In this document: positions 10,281 to 21,591 of the stretch, in pieces
How the letters are laid out: every line of letters starts with the position of its first letter
How positions within the stretch are numbered: position 1 is the stretch's first letter
Assembly (NCBI GenBank): GCA_014529385.2
Contig: CM043944.1
Coordinates: 48,586,768-48,650,767, forward strand
Reading direction: 5' to 3'
DNA from: Adiantum capillus-veneris
Lineage: Eukaryota; Streptophyta; Polypodiopsida; Polypodiales; Pteridaceae
Length of the DNA stretch: 64,000 nt
Position numbers and translations under genes: made by a program
Notes under the pieces: generated by a model
Told to the model about the DNA's origin: nothing
What the model saw: the letters and a program-made list of their open reading frames with translations, nothing else
The model's database searches: none

Positions 10281-10625
10281 TCAGCAACAACTTTGAGAAA
10301 GGTAGACTATGAGTGTCAAAGGCCAGTAATTGTGACAGTAGACACCAGTCCTACACGGATTGGATGGGCAATAGGGCAAGATGACAAAGAAGGACATAGG
10401 TATGTGGTAAGATTTGGAGCAAAGGTACTAAGTGCTCCCCAAAGAAACTATCCACAGATAAAGAGAGAGTTATGGGGTATGGTTACAGCCTTGAAAAGTG
10501 GGAAAGAGTACCTAATTGGTGCATGTGTGGTTGTAGAAACAGATTTTCTACCACTTCTTGGGATGATTACAAGCTGCTCAACTCCAGACATTGCTATGTT
10601 GCGGTGGATTGCCTGCAAGGTATGA
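10281..10625 (+). pseudogene. RNase H region of gypsy pol (truncated)
   Basis: Directly after the TAG the same frame continues with a gypsy-type RNase H: VTVDTSPTRIGWAIGQDD holds the first catalytic aspartate, QRNYPQIKRELWGMV the catalytic glutamate and VVVETDFLPLLGMI the next aspartate. The last part of the domain is missing. At about 10615 the sequence jumps to the RNase H-integrase linker in another frame, which indicates a deletion of some tens of bases plus a frameshift. Confidence 0.88.
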
Positions 10626-12138
10626 AGATGAGTCACAAATGATTGATGAGGGAGATGATGTAGGTACAAAGTTCTATTCTATCTCTCATGTCAAAGGTAA
10701 CAATGTCTGCATGAATAACTCACTTGAATTGTTCTTGAAAGATCTTTATGAAGGTGATTGGATTTCTATTGGAAGCTACTTGAGTACTCTAACAAAACAG
10801 GATGATTGGTCTGAACAAGAATTCAAGAGGATACGCAGGAAAGCATATGGGTACTTTTTGAGGGATGGTTACTTGTGGAAGCATCCTAAACAAAAGGGTG
10901 CTACACCACAACGGGTTATATGTAAAAAAAAGACTCAAGTAAATCTCATGCAAGAGTTTCATGAGAATCTATGGGCTGGACACAGGGGTGTGTGGGCAAC
11001 CTTCTCCAAGTTGAAAGAAAAATACTGGTGGAAGGGTATGTATAAAGATGTATCTCAATTTGTAGAGTCATGTGTAACTTGTCAAATGTATTCAAATGTC
11101 CGATATCATGATGGATTGCACCCTACATATCTACTAGCCATGCACTATAAATGGGTTGTGGATCTAGTCACAATGCCTCTAGGACTCTGGCAGATGAGAT
11201 ACTTGGTTCTTGCACGAGAGGACCTAACTAACCAGGTTGAAGGAAGAGCATTAAGAGCTAAAACCACAGAAGCTGTGTGCAAATTCCTTCTTGATGAGTT
11301 GATTTGCCGTTATGGTTGTGTGGGAAAAATCACTGCAGATAGAGGTGAACTGGATGCCGAAGAAGCAAGGGAGTTCTTTTCTAGATTAGGAATCAAGATT
11401 TCTCTTACTACAGCTTACAACCCTGAAGGCAATGGAAAGAGTGAAAGAGGGCATCCTCCTATCATCAAAGCTTTGGCCAAGGCTTGCGAAGGAAGAGTTG
11501 GTGAGTGGACAAAATTGTTACCATATGCTTTATGGGCTGATCGTACAACACATAGCTCAATAACTGGCTACATGCTTGCGGAGCTAATGTATGGTCAAAA
11601 TCCAGTGATGCCAATTGAATATACAATTCCCACATGGAATGTACTACCTTGGCAAGAGGGGCTTAGCAGGGAAGATCTCCTTGCACTGCGTATAAGGCAG
11701 CTAGAGAGAAGACCTGGAGACATTGAAGCTGCAAAAGAATGACTCAAAAATGCAAGGTTGAAAAACAAGGACTACTTTGATAAGCGACATCGATTCAGGA
11801 GCAAAGCAATTGACAAAGGTGACTGGGTTTTGGTGTATGATAGTAGCCTTGATAACCAGCACACAGTCATGCGTAAGTTTTCAAAAAGATGGTTTGGACC
11901 GTACGTTGTAATGCATGTGCATGAAAATGCTACTTACAGCTTGTCTGAACTAGATGGTACAGAAGTAAAGATTCCCATTGCAGGAAAAAGGATCAAAATG
12001 TTTAAGAGAAGAGGAGACAATGATCCAGAAGATGTTGATGAGGAAGAAGAGCAAACCACAGGTAAAGATCAAAGTGAAGATGAAGCTTTGGAATCATCCA
12101 GTGAAGAAGAAATCAAGGAAGATGTACAAGAGGGCTGA
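10610..12138 (+). pseudogene. Integrase and C-terminal region of gypsy pol
   Basis: The zinc-binding N-domain is visible as HENLWAGHRGVW...CVTCQMY. The DDE core has Asp at 11161-11163 (VVDLVTMP), Asp at 11338-11340 (ITADRGE) and Glu at 11443-11445 (GKSERGH), the last two 35 codons apart as expected. One TGA at 11740-11742 splits the frame; it continues with KDYFDKRHR, a KGDWVLVYDSS...KRWFGPYVV module and an acidic tail (EDVDEEEEQ) ending at TGA 12138. Integrase would insert the cDNA. No chromodomain is visible after the GPY module. Confidence 0.9.
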
Positions 12139-12181
12139 TCTTACAAAGAAATAATGTGGCACATACCGGAGGATGTGCATG

Positions 12182-12196
12182 TTTAGAGGGGGTGGA
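12182..12196 (+). promoter_or_regulatory. Polypurine tract of gypsy element
   Basis: TTTAGAGGGGGTGGA lies directly against the 3' LTR, the expected plus-strand primer position. Confidence 0.75.
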
Positions 12197-13585
12197 TGTC
12201 GTGCTGTGACACGTACATAGTGGGAACGCATGCTACAAGATCTATCTTGTAACTTTTTAGATACATAATTATCTTTCCTATAATGTACATATGCATATTT
12301 AAGTATAATAATAAGCCTTCTATCTTATCCTATTATTTTTCTCAAGGGTAACCTATCCTTACTTTACCATCAGAAAATACTATGGGAAAAGCATCAACAG
12401 CTCCACCTCTTTAACTTGGGACAAAAAACATTGATTCTTTATTTCTACTATTTCATTATCATCTCACACCCTAGCTAGATCCTATATCTAGGGTAAACTC
12501 CAATATATATATATTCTATGTATTTTTTATACTTTTCTTATATTTCTTTTTAAATAGCTACTAGGAGGGAATCAAATCCTAGTGGGACACTAGGTGGCAT
12601 GATTTCAAAGATACACTTATTTTAATGCATTATTGCAAGCATGATTACAAAAATTTGTCAAGGAGCAATGTCATGCTTTCATATGGCATGAGGTGTCTTT
12701 TGGAATTAAATGAAAGTCTAGGCTAAGGGGACCACGAGAAGACTTTTGCTACCAGAAATGGACCCTATTTTGATGAATTTTTTACACAAGTTTCCAATCC
12801 GAATTGGAAAATGATTTTAAAATGAAAATCGTAGCTAATGATATGAAGTTTCTGTCCATATTTTTACTTTTTTATTTAGAGCCACGGTTGAGGAGATATG
12901 ATCAAAATACTGGACCCCAGTCTGCCCACATCATGCAGGGACAGCTCATTTCCAACTTTTCCAATTCCTATTCACACTGGCTCCTCTCTTCTTGTGTAAA
13001 CCCTTGGGGGTTCCCTTCACCTATAAAAGGGGACCTCTTCTTCCTTGAAAAGAAACTCAAGCATTCAAGCCATTGATGAGAGGAATTCTTGAGGGAGTGA
13101 GGAGTAATGCCTAATTGTACTTAGCCATTAACATAATTAGCCCAAGCCTACACTTTCTCCTAGAGGGAGACTGGCCATTCTTGCAACAAGCTAACCTTGG
13201 AAGATCAACTCTAATCAAAGAAGGTCTTGCACTTGGTGTATCAATCAAAGTGGAATTATCTACTCTTCTTCTCTCTCCATCAATAATGGTGCCGAAGGGT
13301 TTGTCAAGTAAGATGTGTTCTACATTGATGTTTTCTTGATTTGTTGTTGTTTTTTTTTCATCTCTAATCCAACATATATATATGTATCTAATCTCATCTC
13401 CTTAAGCAAACCTATCTCTCTCATTCTTAGTAATTCATCCTCTCTGCAAACTCTAGGTTCTCTTTGCTACAGGTACATCTCTCCCCACAGTATCCTTATT
13501 GCCTACGGGCAACAATAGGGCTTGGCAGGGAAACTTCTCATCTCTTCACTTCTCTCATATCTACATTTCTCACATACTATCCTAG

Positions 13586-13804
13586 ATGAATAACCCACAT
13601 GATGATCATTTCTATCGCTTTCACTATGTACGATCTATTAGAATTAACGTATGGATTAGCTGTAAAATACACTTTCAACAACGTATAGTGTTTCTCTTTG
13701 GCCCAGAAAGGCTTAATGAAATACTTCTATCACCGGATCCCATCATACTACCTCTCATAGACTATAACTTTTCTTTTGACGTAAGCGTAGTTATCTTGCT
13801 ATGA
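13586..13804 (+). CDS. LTR small ORF 1, 3' LTR copy
   Basis: Same 72-codon ORF as at 5630, with a few substitutions and the frame still open. Confidence 0.4.
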   Translation: MNNPHDDHFYRFHYVRSIRINVWISCKIHFQQRIVFLFGPERLNEILLSPDPIILPLIDYNFSFDVSVVILL

Positions 13805-14013
13805 ACCAAGAGGATTTGTACATACAAATAATCCCAATCACTAGACAAAATATATATATTATGGTAAGCACAAAACTACAATTCCAAAGAACAATTCGTA
13901 GCCTATTTGGTCAGCCAAGATTGAATGCCATTAACTCATCTTTTAACCCTTTCATATTACCCATGATACGATATGACCATAGCCTTGATGTTTTCATTTT
14001 CGTATTGTTTTGA
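13801..14013 (+). CDS. LTR small ORF 2, 3' LTR copy
   Basis: Same 70-codon ORF as at 5845, again overlapping the preceding stop in ATGA and still open. Confidence 0.4.
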   Translation: MNQEDLYIQIIPITRQNIYIMVSTKLQFQRTIRSLFGQPRLNAINSSFNPFILPMIRYDHSLDVFIFVLF

Positions 14014-14221
14014 CATTCTCTTTTGTGTTCTTTTTTTGTGTGTGTGTCAGTGCAAGAGAGAAAGAGTGAGTTTTCTTTGATTGCACTTCTATCCAAACCC
14101 TAGTCTTCATGGCATCTATGGTTTAACTCCTTTATATAGTTTTTGTTGAGTTCTCTCACAAACTCTCACAGCCATAAGCCCGGTGCTTTCTTGGCAAGAC
14201 AGCAAATTTTTCGACAGCGCA

Positions 14222-14248
14222 CGCACACCCACACACACACACACACAT
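14222..14248. repeat. (CA)n linker between SINE-like units
   Basis: A (CA)n tract joins SINE-like unit 1 (before the gypsy insertion) to unit 2. Confidence 0.9.
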
Positions 14249-14417
14249 CGAGAAGAAGAGAGTTTACTTTAACGTCGTAGGAAACTATCCCAAGAGACCT
14301 TAAAGATGTAGCCGACGAGGAGTCGAACTCAAGACCTGTTATTGAAGAGGAAAATGGCATAACCAATCTACCACACTTGGGTGATAGAAAGGTTATACCA
14401 TTTTCCTCTTTTTATTG

Positions 14418-14418
<1 letters not shown>
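14249..14418 (-). mobile_element. tRNA-derived SINE-like unit, copy 2 (fullest)
   Basis: Read on the minus strand, this copy has a pol III A box TGGTAGATTGG (14373-14363) and a B box AGTTCGACTCC (14329-14319). The B box fits the RGTTCRANNCC consensus exactly, and 33 bases separate the boxes, as in tRNA genes. The A box deviates at one position. Downstream comes a non-tRNA tail with CTTGGGATAGTTTCCTACG, then a simple repeat. That is the layout of a tRNA-headed SINE. Neighbouring copies at 4101-4240 and 14492-14545 share the tail, so the unit has been tandemly duplicated within the CACTA element. Confidence 0.7.

Positions 14419-14419
<1 letters not shown>

Positions 14420-14491
<72 letters not shown>
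14420..14491. repeat. (CA)n microsatellite between SINE-like units
   Basis: About 36 uninterrupted CA units, following the word TTTTTATTGG that also ends unit 1. Confidence 0.95.
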
Positions 14492-14494
<3 letters not shown>

Positions 14495-14545
14495 AAGAAG
14501 AGAGTTTTAACGTCGTAGGAAACTATCCCAAGAGATGTTAAAGAT
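14492..14545 (-). mobile_element. SINE-like unit, copy 3 (tail only)
   Basis: GAGAAGAAGAGAGTTTTAACG and the GTAGGAAACTATCCCAAGAG tail are repeated, and then the similarity ends. Only the 3' tail of the unit is present. Confidence 0.65.
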
Positions 14546-15419
<874 letters not shown>

Positions 15420-15495
15420 GACGAAGAATGCCAATAGAAGATTAAATTTGTTGTCCAGGTTATAAGGTTTTTACCCTCATTATGAGTAGTGACGA

Positions 15496-15735
15496 GTGGG
15501 GCCGTCCAACCGAAACACCTATCTCTCAACGAGGATCTTATGTCCTTGTAATCAATGCAAGCATGTTGTGCAATGGACAAGAGGCGTTTCTTCGCAGCAC
15601 GTTTGCAAATTTGGCGAGTTCGATTCATCCATTATAGGTCGAGTTGTTTCCAATTATGCAGCTTCAGTCTTCATCACACACGGAGCGCAACGCTTTTACA
15701 AATTCACAGAAATTCAAAGAAATCTCTCTACATAG
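15496..15735 (+). pseudogene. Transposase-associated zinc domain fragment of CACTA element
   Basis: The 79-codon frame contains CPCNQCKH, then HVCKFGEFD and FITHGAQRF. The spacing CPCxxC...HxxxxG...HG is that of the Transpos_assoc domain at the start of plant CACTA TNPD-type proteins. The usual MDRSW start is not visible and the frame stops at 15735 without running into a DDE transposase domain. I regard it as the surviving first exon of the CACTA transposase gene. The identification rests on the motif spacing only. Confidence 0.55.
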
Positions 15736-15759
15736 GAATCCCTCCCTCTTTATGAGTCC

Positions 15760-15776
15760 CCTCTCTCTCTCTCTCT

Positions 15777-15816
<40 letters not shown>
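15760..15816. repeat. (TC)n microsatellite
   Basis: Two CT runs separated by TTTT, directly upstream of the second CACTA gene. Confidence 0.95.
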
Positions 15817-15819
<3 letters not shown>

Positions 15820-15867
15820 GTCCATGTTTTCCTCTCCATTCATTCAATTTTAAGTTTAAATCTTCAT

Positions 15868-17191
15868 GTGTTTAATGTAGGTATGGATGATGAGCAGTTT
15901 CTTTCTTCTTTGTCACCCGAGCAGAGACAGTGGTACATGGAGCGTCATCGCTCTGGCGCACCATCACGCGTTCCTTCTCTGGCCGCATCTCCCTCTATTT
16001 CAGAGCATTCAGCGTGCTCCGAAGCTTCGGTGTCGACGAGACGATCTTCACACTCGTCTAGGCACCGACGCTCTAGTGGTGGCGGTGGCGGTTTTTGTGG
16101 TGATGCCACTGCCGATGCCTCGACACCGCCTTGTGTTCGACGAGGCTCTTTACCCTCCCCTTCTTTGCCCGCCCCCACACCAGCCATGGCATCGCCATCT
16201 ACACCAGGTTTTGCGCGGCTGACAGCCGTTCCTAGCAGCTACACACCACTAGCTACTCCTCTAGGAGTCACTCCAGTCGACACTCCTCGCTTCAGGGCCC
16301 AGAGTCCAGTGGAGACACATGACGTCCGTACCCCACCGACACACCGCTAGAGACCCCTACCGGGATACCCAACTTCACGCATCACCGACGAGAGGGCTTG
16401 CCTTCCTCCATCGACTTTAACGATGGCATCATCTTGGATGATGAAGGCAGGAAGGTGATCTCGTGCATGCGCGGTCTTTGCTCTCAAGTGTTTAGACACT
16501 ACATACTAAACACCTGAAGTGAAGTACCAAGTGATTTAAAAGACAGAGTCATCAGCATGCTTCATGACGATTTTCCCGTTCCAACACGGGATGACCGCTT
16601 CAATGAAGACTCGATGAAGGTTCGAATGCACGAATACTGCAAGCACAAGCGTTCCAAAGTGCAAAAAGCAATCAAGCATGGGTGGAACAGACCAGATTGA
16701 CTGGCCAAAGAAGATTGGAAGAATGCGAAGAGAGAAGTGCGCGAGAATCCCGACAAGGAAGCAACTAAAGGAGGTAGCCATAGCGCGAGTAGAGGCAAGG
16801 AGCTCGAACCACTTGGGGAGCGGCGGGTGGGCATCATTTGAGGCCGATTTTGTAAGTGTTTTCGCATTGCTCTTTAGGTTTGATAGTTAGGATTTACGGG
16901 TTTTTAAATTCTAACATAATGGATTCTTTGTATGTTTTGACAGTGGTCGATGAAAGGACGTGACCCCACACCGTACGAGCGCGAGTACGTAGGTAGGAAG
17001 GGCTTAAACGCTCTGATGGACATTCTGAGTTCTTACATCGGCATGGTTAGTATTAGGGTTTAATCTTTTCTATTTGTTGTATTGTGTTAGAAACGTCGCT
17101 ATATGTTTATACTTACAAAAAGCTGTCTTATTGTTTTCTTTTGCAGAATCCAACAGATACGCCGCTTGGACGCGATGAGACGTCTAATTAG
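15868..17191 (+). pseudogene. Ptta/En/Spm-type CACTA protein gene, decayed
   Basis: A Ser/Pro-rich N-terminal part (EQRQWYMERHRSG, GGGGGF) is open from 15868 to 16350. It continues in another frame from about 16338 with FRHYILNT, DRFNEDSMKVRMHEYCKHKR and WNRPD, the style of the Transposase_24 family. Two introns are visible: GTAAGT at 16852 to CAG at 16943, and GTTAGT at 17046 to CAG at 17146. They give exons 16944-17045 (WSMKGRDPTPYEREYVG) and 17147-17191 ending in TAG. Exon 1 carries in-frame TGA at 16515, 16698 and 16839. Such proteins accompany CACTA transposases and probably bind DNA; this one is broken. Confidence 0.75.
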
Positions 17192-17247
17192 ACGACGTTA
17201 GTCTAGCCGTAGCTAGATAGCATTAGTTTGTTTTTGTCATAGCATAT

Positions 17248-17442
17248 TGTTACCATATACATGTGGTAGTGATGTGTGTGAACACACTAGGACCGCCGGG
17301 GCATTTTTTCCCTCTTTAGGAGGTTTTTTCCCCCGTGCATTGTATATACGCCCATCACTCTAGGGCTATCTATCTTTCCATTGCACACTAAGTAACACAC
17401 TCTCTATTGTGTGCCTTGAGCTTCCTTCGTCTTCTCCAAGCT
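17248..17442 (+). repeat. 5' LTR of copia element, truncated
   Basis: It is identical in layout to the 3' LTR up to CCAAGCT, where it switches to coding sequence. Confidence 0.92.
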
Positions 17443-20400
17443 TCCACACATCGTGAATTGTTTACCTCTCTCGAGTCTGTCCCTCATGGGAATTTAGTCA
17501 CTTGTGCCAACAACGCCTCTTATCCAGTTCAGGGAGTTGGAAAGATTGTGCTCACTGCTGCTAATGGCAGTTCCTTCACACTTGTTGATGCACTTTATGT
17601 ACCTGGGATCAAGAAGAATCTCTTGTCTGTATCCGCACTTGCTAGACTTGGACTTGTAGTCAAATTTGTGGATGACAGATGTACAGTTCATGATCTCAGT
17701 TTTGGTGATGAAATTGTTGCATCGGGGCTTTTGTGCCGTGGGCTGTATAAGCTCACTTTGTATGACAAGTGTGGACAAAATTTTGCAAATGCTGTTGCAG
17801 ATTCAAGGGCTATTTCAGATGCAAAACTTTGGCATGCACGTTTTGGTCATCTGAATTTTGCCAGTTTGCTGCGTTTGCAGAAATCTGATATGGTTGCTTC
17901 TTTGCCGCCTCTTGAAGCACCTGTCAAACATGTTTGTGAAGGCTGTATTCTGGGTAAAATGCAGCGTTCTAAGTTTCCAAAGGATGGTTCAGTTAGGGCC
18001 ACATGCAGGTTGCAGCTTGTGCATAGTGATGTTTGTGGGCCCATGCAAACTCCGTCCTTGGGCAATTACCTGTACTTCGTGACTTTCATTGATGATTACT
18101 CCAGGCATGCGTGGGTATTTCCGCTTAAAGAGAAGTTCGAAGTTTTTATGTGCTTCAAACAATTTTTGCCTATGGTTGAAAATGTCTCAAAATGTACTAT
18201 GGGCACCCTCCGTTCCGATCGAGGGGGGGAGTATATGTCTCATGAATTTAATGCATTTCTGGCTAGTCGTGGGATAAAACACCAATGTACAGTGCCTTAT
18301 ACACCTCAGCAAAATGGTGTTGCTGAGAGGAAAAACAGGTCACTAACGGAAATGGCACGATGTATGGTCAAAAGTCAAGCTTTGCCGCATTCTTTTTGGT
18401 TGAGGCCATCATGTGTGCCACTTATGTACTTAACAGGTGTCCTACGAAAGCTTTGCAGTCTATTACTCCATATGAAGCATGGCATGATAGAAAGCCTTCT
18501 ATTGAGCACATGCGTGTTTTTGGCTGTTTGGCATATGCTTTGGTGCCACAAGTGTAGCGCAGAAAATTGGATGATAAGGCTGTCAAATGTATTTTTGTTG
18601 GTTATAGTGCTGAAAGCAAAAGTTACAGATTGTATCATCCGCAAAAAAAACGTATTCTGGTTTCACGGGATGTAGTGTTTGTGGAAGATTCTGTTCAGCC
18701 CTTGCTGTCATGTACTAGAGACAGTAATGTAAGCTCACAGGACATTTATGACACTTTGTTGCCTCTTTTCAGTGGTGGAAATACGAATGTAAGTTCCAAT
18801 GAGGCAAATGTACAGCCTATGGGGGTTTCCGAAAATGTTTTAGAACAGCCTATCACTGATGCAGATGTACATGATGTGCTTGATGAGGAAAGGGCTGAAA
18901 ATGAGCAGGCTAGAGGTATGCCAAAATGGCTGGTGCACACTTTGCGTGACAGTAAATTGGATGCACCTTTATCTAGTCGTACTCATTCAGGCTCTCGCCA
19001 TGCATCTTATGCATCAGATTGTTATGCTTTGGCTGCGTCTAGTTTACATGATGTTGAGGAGCCTCTGTCTTTTGATGAAGCACAGAATTCAAAAAATTGG
19101 ATTGCTGCCATGAAATCAGAATATGATGCACTTATAGAAAATGACACATGGACTTTATGTGATTTGCCTCCTGGCAAAAAGGCCATTGGTACGAAGTGGG
19201 TTTACAAGTTGAAACGCAAGCCGGATGGTGAGATCGATCGCCATAAGGCTCGACTTGTTGCAAAGGGTTATGCACAACAAAAAGGCATAGATTATGAAGA
19301 GACTTTTGCTCCCACTTGTCGTATGACTACTGTGCGTTTTCTATGTGCATTGGCAGCTCATTTTGGTTGGGATGTACATCAATCAGACATTGTTACTGCT
19401 TTCTTGAATGGTGACATATTTGAGGAAGTTTATGTAACGCAGCCTCGCGGTTTTGTCATAAAAGGACAAGAGGACAAAGTGTGCAAATGTAAGAAGGCTT
19501 TGTATGGGTTGAAGCAATCTCCTCGTGCTTGGTATGAGAAAGCTGACACTCATTTGGTTAAACGAGGCTTTCGTAACAGTCCAACAGAAAGCACATTGTA
19601 TGTAAAGCGTGAGGATGATGTATTTCTCATTGTGGTTCTTTATGTTGATGATTTGCTGATCACTGGACCAAATGAGAGACATATTGCTGAATTTAAGGCT
19701 GATTTGAATGCTACTTTCAAGATGAAAGATTTGGGGCCGTTGCATCATTACTTGGGTATACAGTTTAAGCAGTGTGATGGTGGTATTGCCTTGTGTCAGA
19801 AAAGTTACATAGAGACATTGCTATGTAAGTTTGGACTTGAGGATTGCAAACCTATTGCCACTCCCATGGAAACATGTTTGAAGTTGAGTCTACATGATGC
19901 TGGCGATCCTGCTGATGTCACTCTTTACCAAACTGCTGTTGGCTGCCTCATTTATGTGTGCAACACGAGGCCAGATATTCAGTTTGCAGTCTCGCAGGTC
20001 AGCAGATTTATGCATAGCCCAGGGTCTAAGCATTGGCAGGCTGTCAAGAGGATTTTCCGCTACCTTAGTGGCACTTTACATCTTGGCTTGTTTTATCCCA
20101 AGGGGGGATCATTGCCGCCAGACTTACATGCTTTTTCAGACTCAGATTGGGCTGGTTGTTTTGACACGCGAGTGTCCACAAGTGGTTTTTGTTTCATGCT
20201 TGGCAGTTCATGTATATCATGGTTGAGCAAGAAGCAACCTACTGTGGCCACTTCGAGTTGTGCGGCTGAGTACAGGGCAGTCTTCACAGCTACGGTTGAG
20301 TGTGTATGGCTCAGACGCCTTATGGCTGACTTAGGTGTTGGACAGGACATTGCCAACACTATCTACACTGACAGTCAGAGCGCATTGGCAGTTGCGAGGA

Positions 20401-20597
20401 ACCCAGTTTTTCATGCTCGCACAAATCACATTGAGGTGCATTACCACTATGTCAGGGAGAGGCTCTCAGCAAGAGAGATCAGCTTGGCTTATGTGCCAAC
20501 ACAGGACAACCTTGCAGATCTTTTCACAAAGGCATTGTCTCGTGAGAAGCTTGAAGCTTTCCGCAAAGCTTTGGGCTTACTCCCCTTTGTGGACTAA
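17443..20597 (+). pseudogene. copia pol: integrase, reverse transcriptase, RNase H
   Basis: The frame from the LTR junction to about 18400 holds the protease-distal part (GIKKNLLSVSALARLG), a GAG-pre-integrase zinc motif (LWHARFGHLN...CEGCILGKM) and the integrase core (VHSDVCGPM, RSDRGGEYMS, TPQQNGVAERKNR). Near 18400 about one base is missing and the frame changes; TAG at 18555-18557 then interrupts it. From 18567 a 676-codon frame covers RVT_2 (GTKWVYKLKRKPDGE, YVDD at 19641-19652) and RNase H (SDSDWAG, AEYRA, YTDSQSA) and ends ALGLLPFVD. The first residue of the usual EAEY motif is Ala here, but the catalytic Glu remains. Confidence 0.95.
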
Positions 20598-20660
20598 TCC
20601 TGTCCTCAGGGCATGGCACTTCCCTTTACTCATGTGCCAGCTCTCGTTCACCGCATCACT

Positions 20661-20672
20661 CCAGGGGGGATT
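20661..20672 (+). promoter_or_regulatory. Polypurine tract of copia element
   Basis: CCAGGGGGGATT runs up to the 3' LTR. Confidence 0.7.
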
Positions 20673-20899
20673 TGTTACCATATACATGTGGTAGTGATGT
20701 GTGTGAACACACTAGGACCCCCGAGGCATTTTTTCTCTCTTTAGGAGGTTTTTTCCCCCGTGCATTGTATATACGCCCATCACTCTAGGGCTATCTATCT
20801 TTCCATTGCACACTAAGTAACACACTCTCTATTGTGTGCCTTGAGCTTCCTTCGTCTTTTCCAAGCTGTGTGTGTTTCTCTGCAACCCTAATTCCAACA
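20673..20899 (+). repeat. 3' LTR of copia element
   Basis: 227 bp, TGTTACC...CCAACA, followed by the second CATAT. Confidence 0.95.
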
Positions 20900-21028
20900 C
20901 ATATGTATCATGAGATAACTTTTATACGTCTTTTTGAAAACCATGTTTATTTTTTCAATAATGACAATGGTGTTGTAACTATTACATTTGCAAAGTTTAA
21001 CAATCAAGTGATTTTGCCTATGATGTGT

Positions 21029-21127
21029 ACAATTGTCATTGATTTACTTTCATCAATTGTCATTGATTTACTTTCATCAATTGTCATTGATTGTGTACAA
21101 TTGTCATTGATTTACTTTCATCAATTT
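21029..21127 (+). repeat. 24-bp tandem repeat in CACTA interior
   Basis: Four imperfect copies of a unit built on CAATTGTCATTGATTTACTT. One copy is interrupted by GTGTACAATTG. Confidence 0.88.
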
Positions 21128-21314
21128 ACTTTTGTGAGTTTTATATCTTTATTCGGCAAACAATACTATGGATGATGGAGTTAATGGTTATATTGTCTTG
21201 TGGGTGACTACTTTGGGTCTATATCTAAGCTTACACTTTTTTTCAAAGGTGAATCAATTAATGAAACATTCAATATGGTTGATGGGTGAATGCCTTGCCA
21301 CCAATTTTTTTTTT

Positions 21315-21591
21315 CTCTCGGGCGTCGCTATGACTGTCGCTATATAAGGCTCTGCAGCGTCACTATAAACGTCGCTATAGATGGCCTGTAAATGTCGTTA
21401 TGATTGTCGCTATAGGCGTCACTATATAGCGATGATTATAGCGACACATATAGCGACCGTTATAGCGACGCTCATAGTGACATTCCCATCTCGACGTTGT
21501 TAGCGACGGTCTTAGCGATGCCGGGGAGTATAAAAACCCAATGTATTTCCATCGCTAACAGCGTCACAAGAGCACACAACCTCTTGTAGTG
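21315..21591 (-). repeat. Right CACTA subterminal repeats and terminal inverted repeat
   Basis: GTCGCTAT-type words crowd the first half and their inverted form ATAGCGAC the second half, switching around 21430. The element ends ACCTCTTGTAGTG, the exact inverse of the left end. CCT follows. Confidence 0.92.

Larger units (their letters stand above)
4241..14216 (+). mobile_element. Ty3/gypsy LTR retrotransposon, degenerate, nested in CACTA
   Basis: Two LTRs of 2018 and 2020 bp (TGTCG...CGACA) bound an interior of 5938 bp. The interior carries gag, protease, reverse transcriptase, RNase H and integrase in gypsy order. A possible tRNA primer site follows the 5' LTR and a purine-rich tract precedes the 3' LTR. 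GCGC flanks both ends (4237-4240 and 14217-14220), a 4-bp duplication where 5 is usual. The LTRs differ at only scattered positions by eye, so the insertion is fairly recent, yet the coding region has at least four interruptions. The C-terminal region has a GPY-type motif but no chromodomain that I can see. Confidence 0.93.
12197..14216 (+). repeat. 3' LTR of gypsy element
   Basis: 2020 bp, co-linear with the 5' LTR over its whole length and ending TTTCGACA. It carries the TATA box at 13022-13030 and both small ORFs. Confidence 0.95.
17248..20899 (+). mobile_element. Ty1/copia retrotransposon lacking gag, nested in CACTA
   Basis: CATAT flanks both ends (17243-17247 and 20900-20904). The 3' LTR is complete (227 bp). 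The 5' LTR stops after about 195 bp and is joined directly to pol, so the end of the LTR, primer site, gag and the start of protease are gone. Integrase, reverse transcriptase and RNase H remain, with one frameshift and one nonsense codon. Without a primer site it could not be reverse-transcribed. The intact duplication shows the deletion happened after insertion or during cDNA synthesis. Confidence 0.94.
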
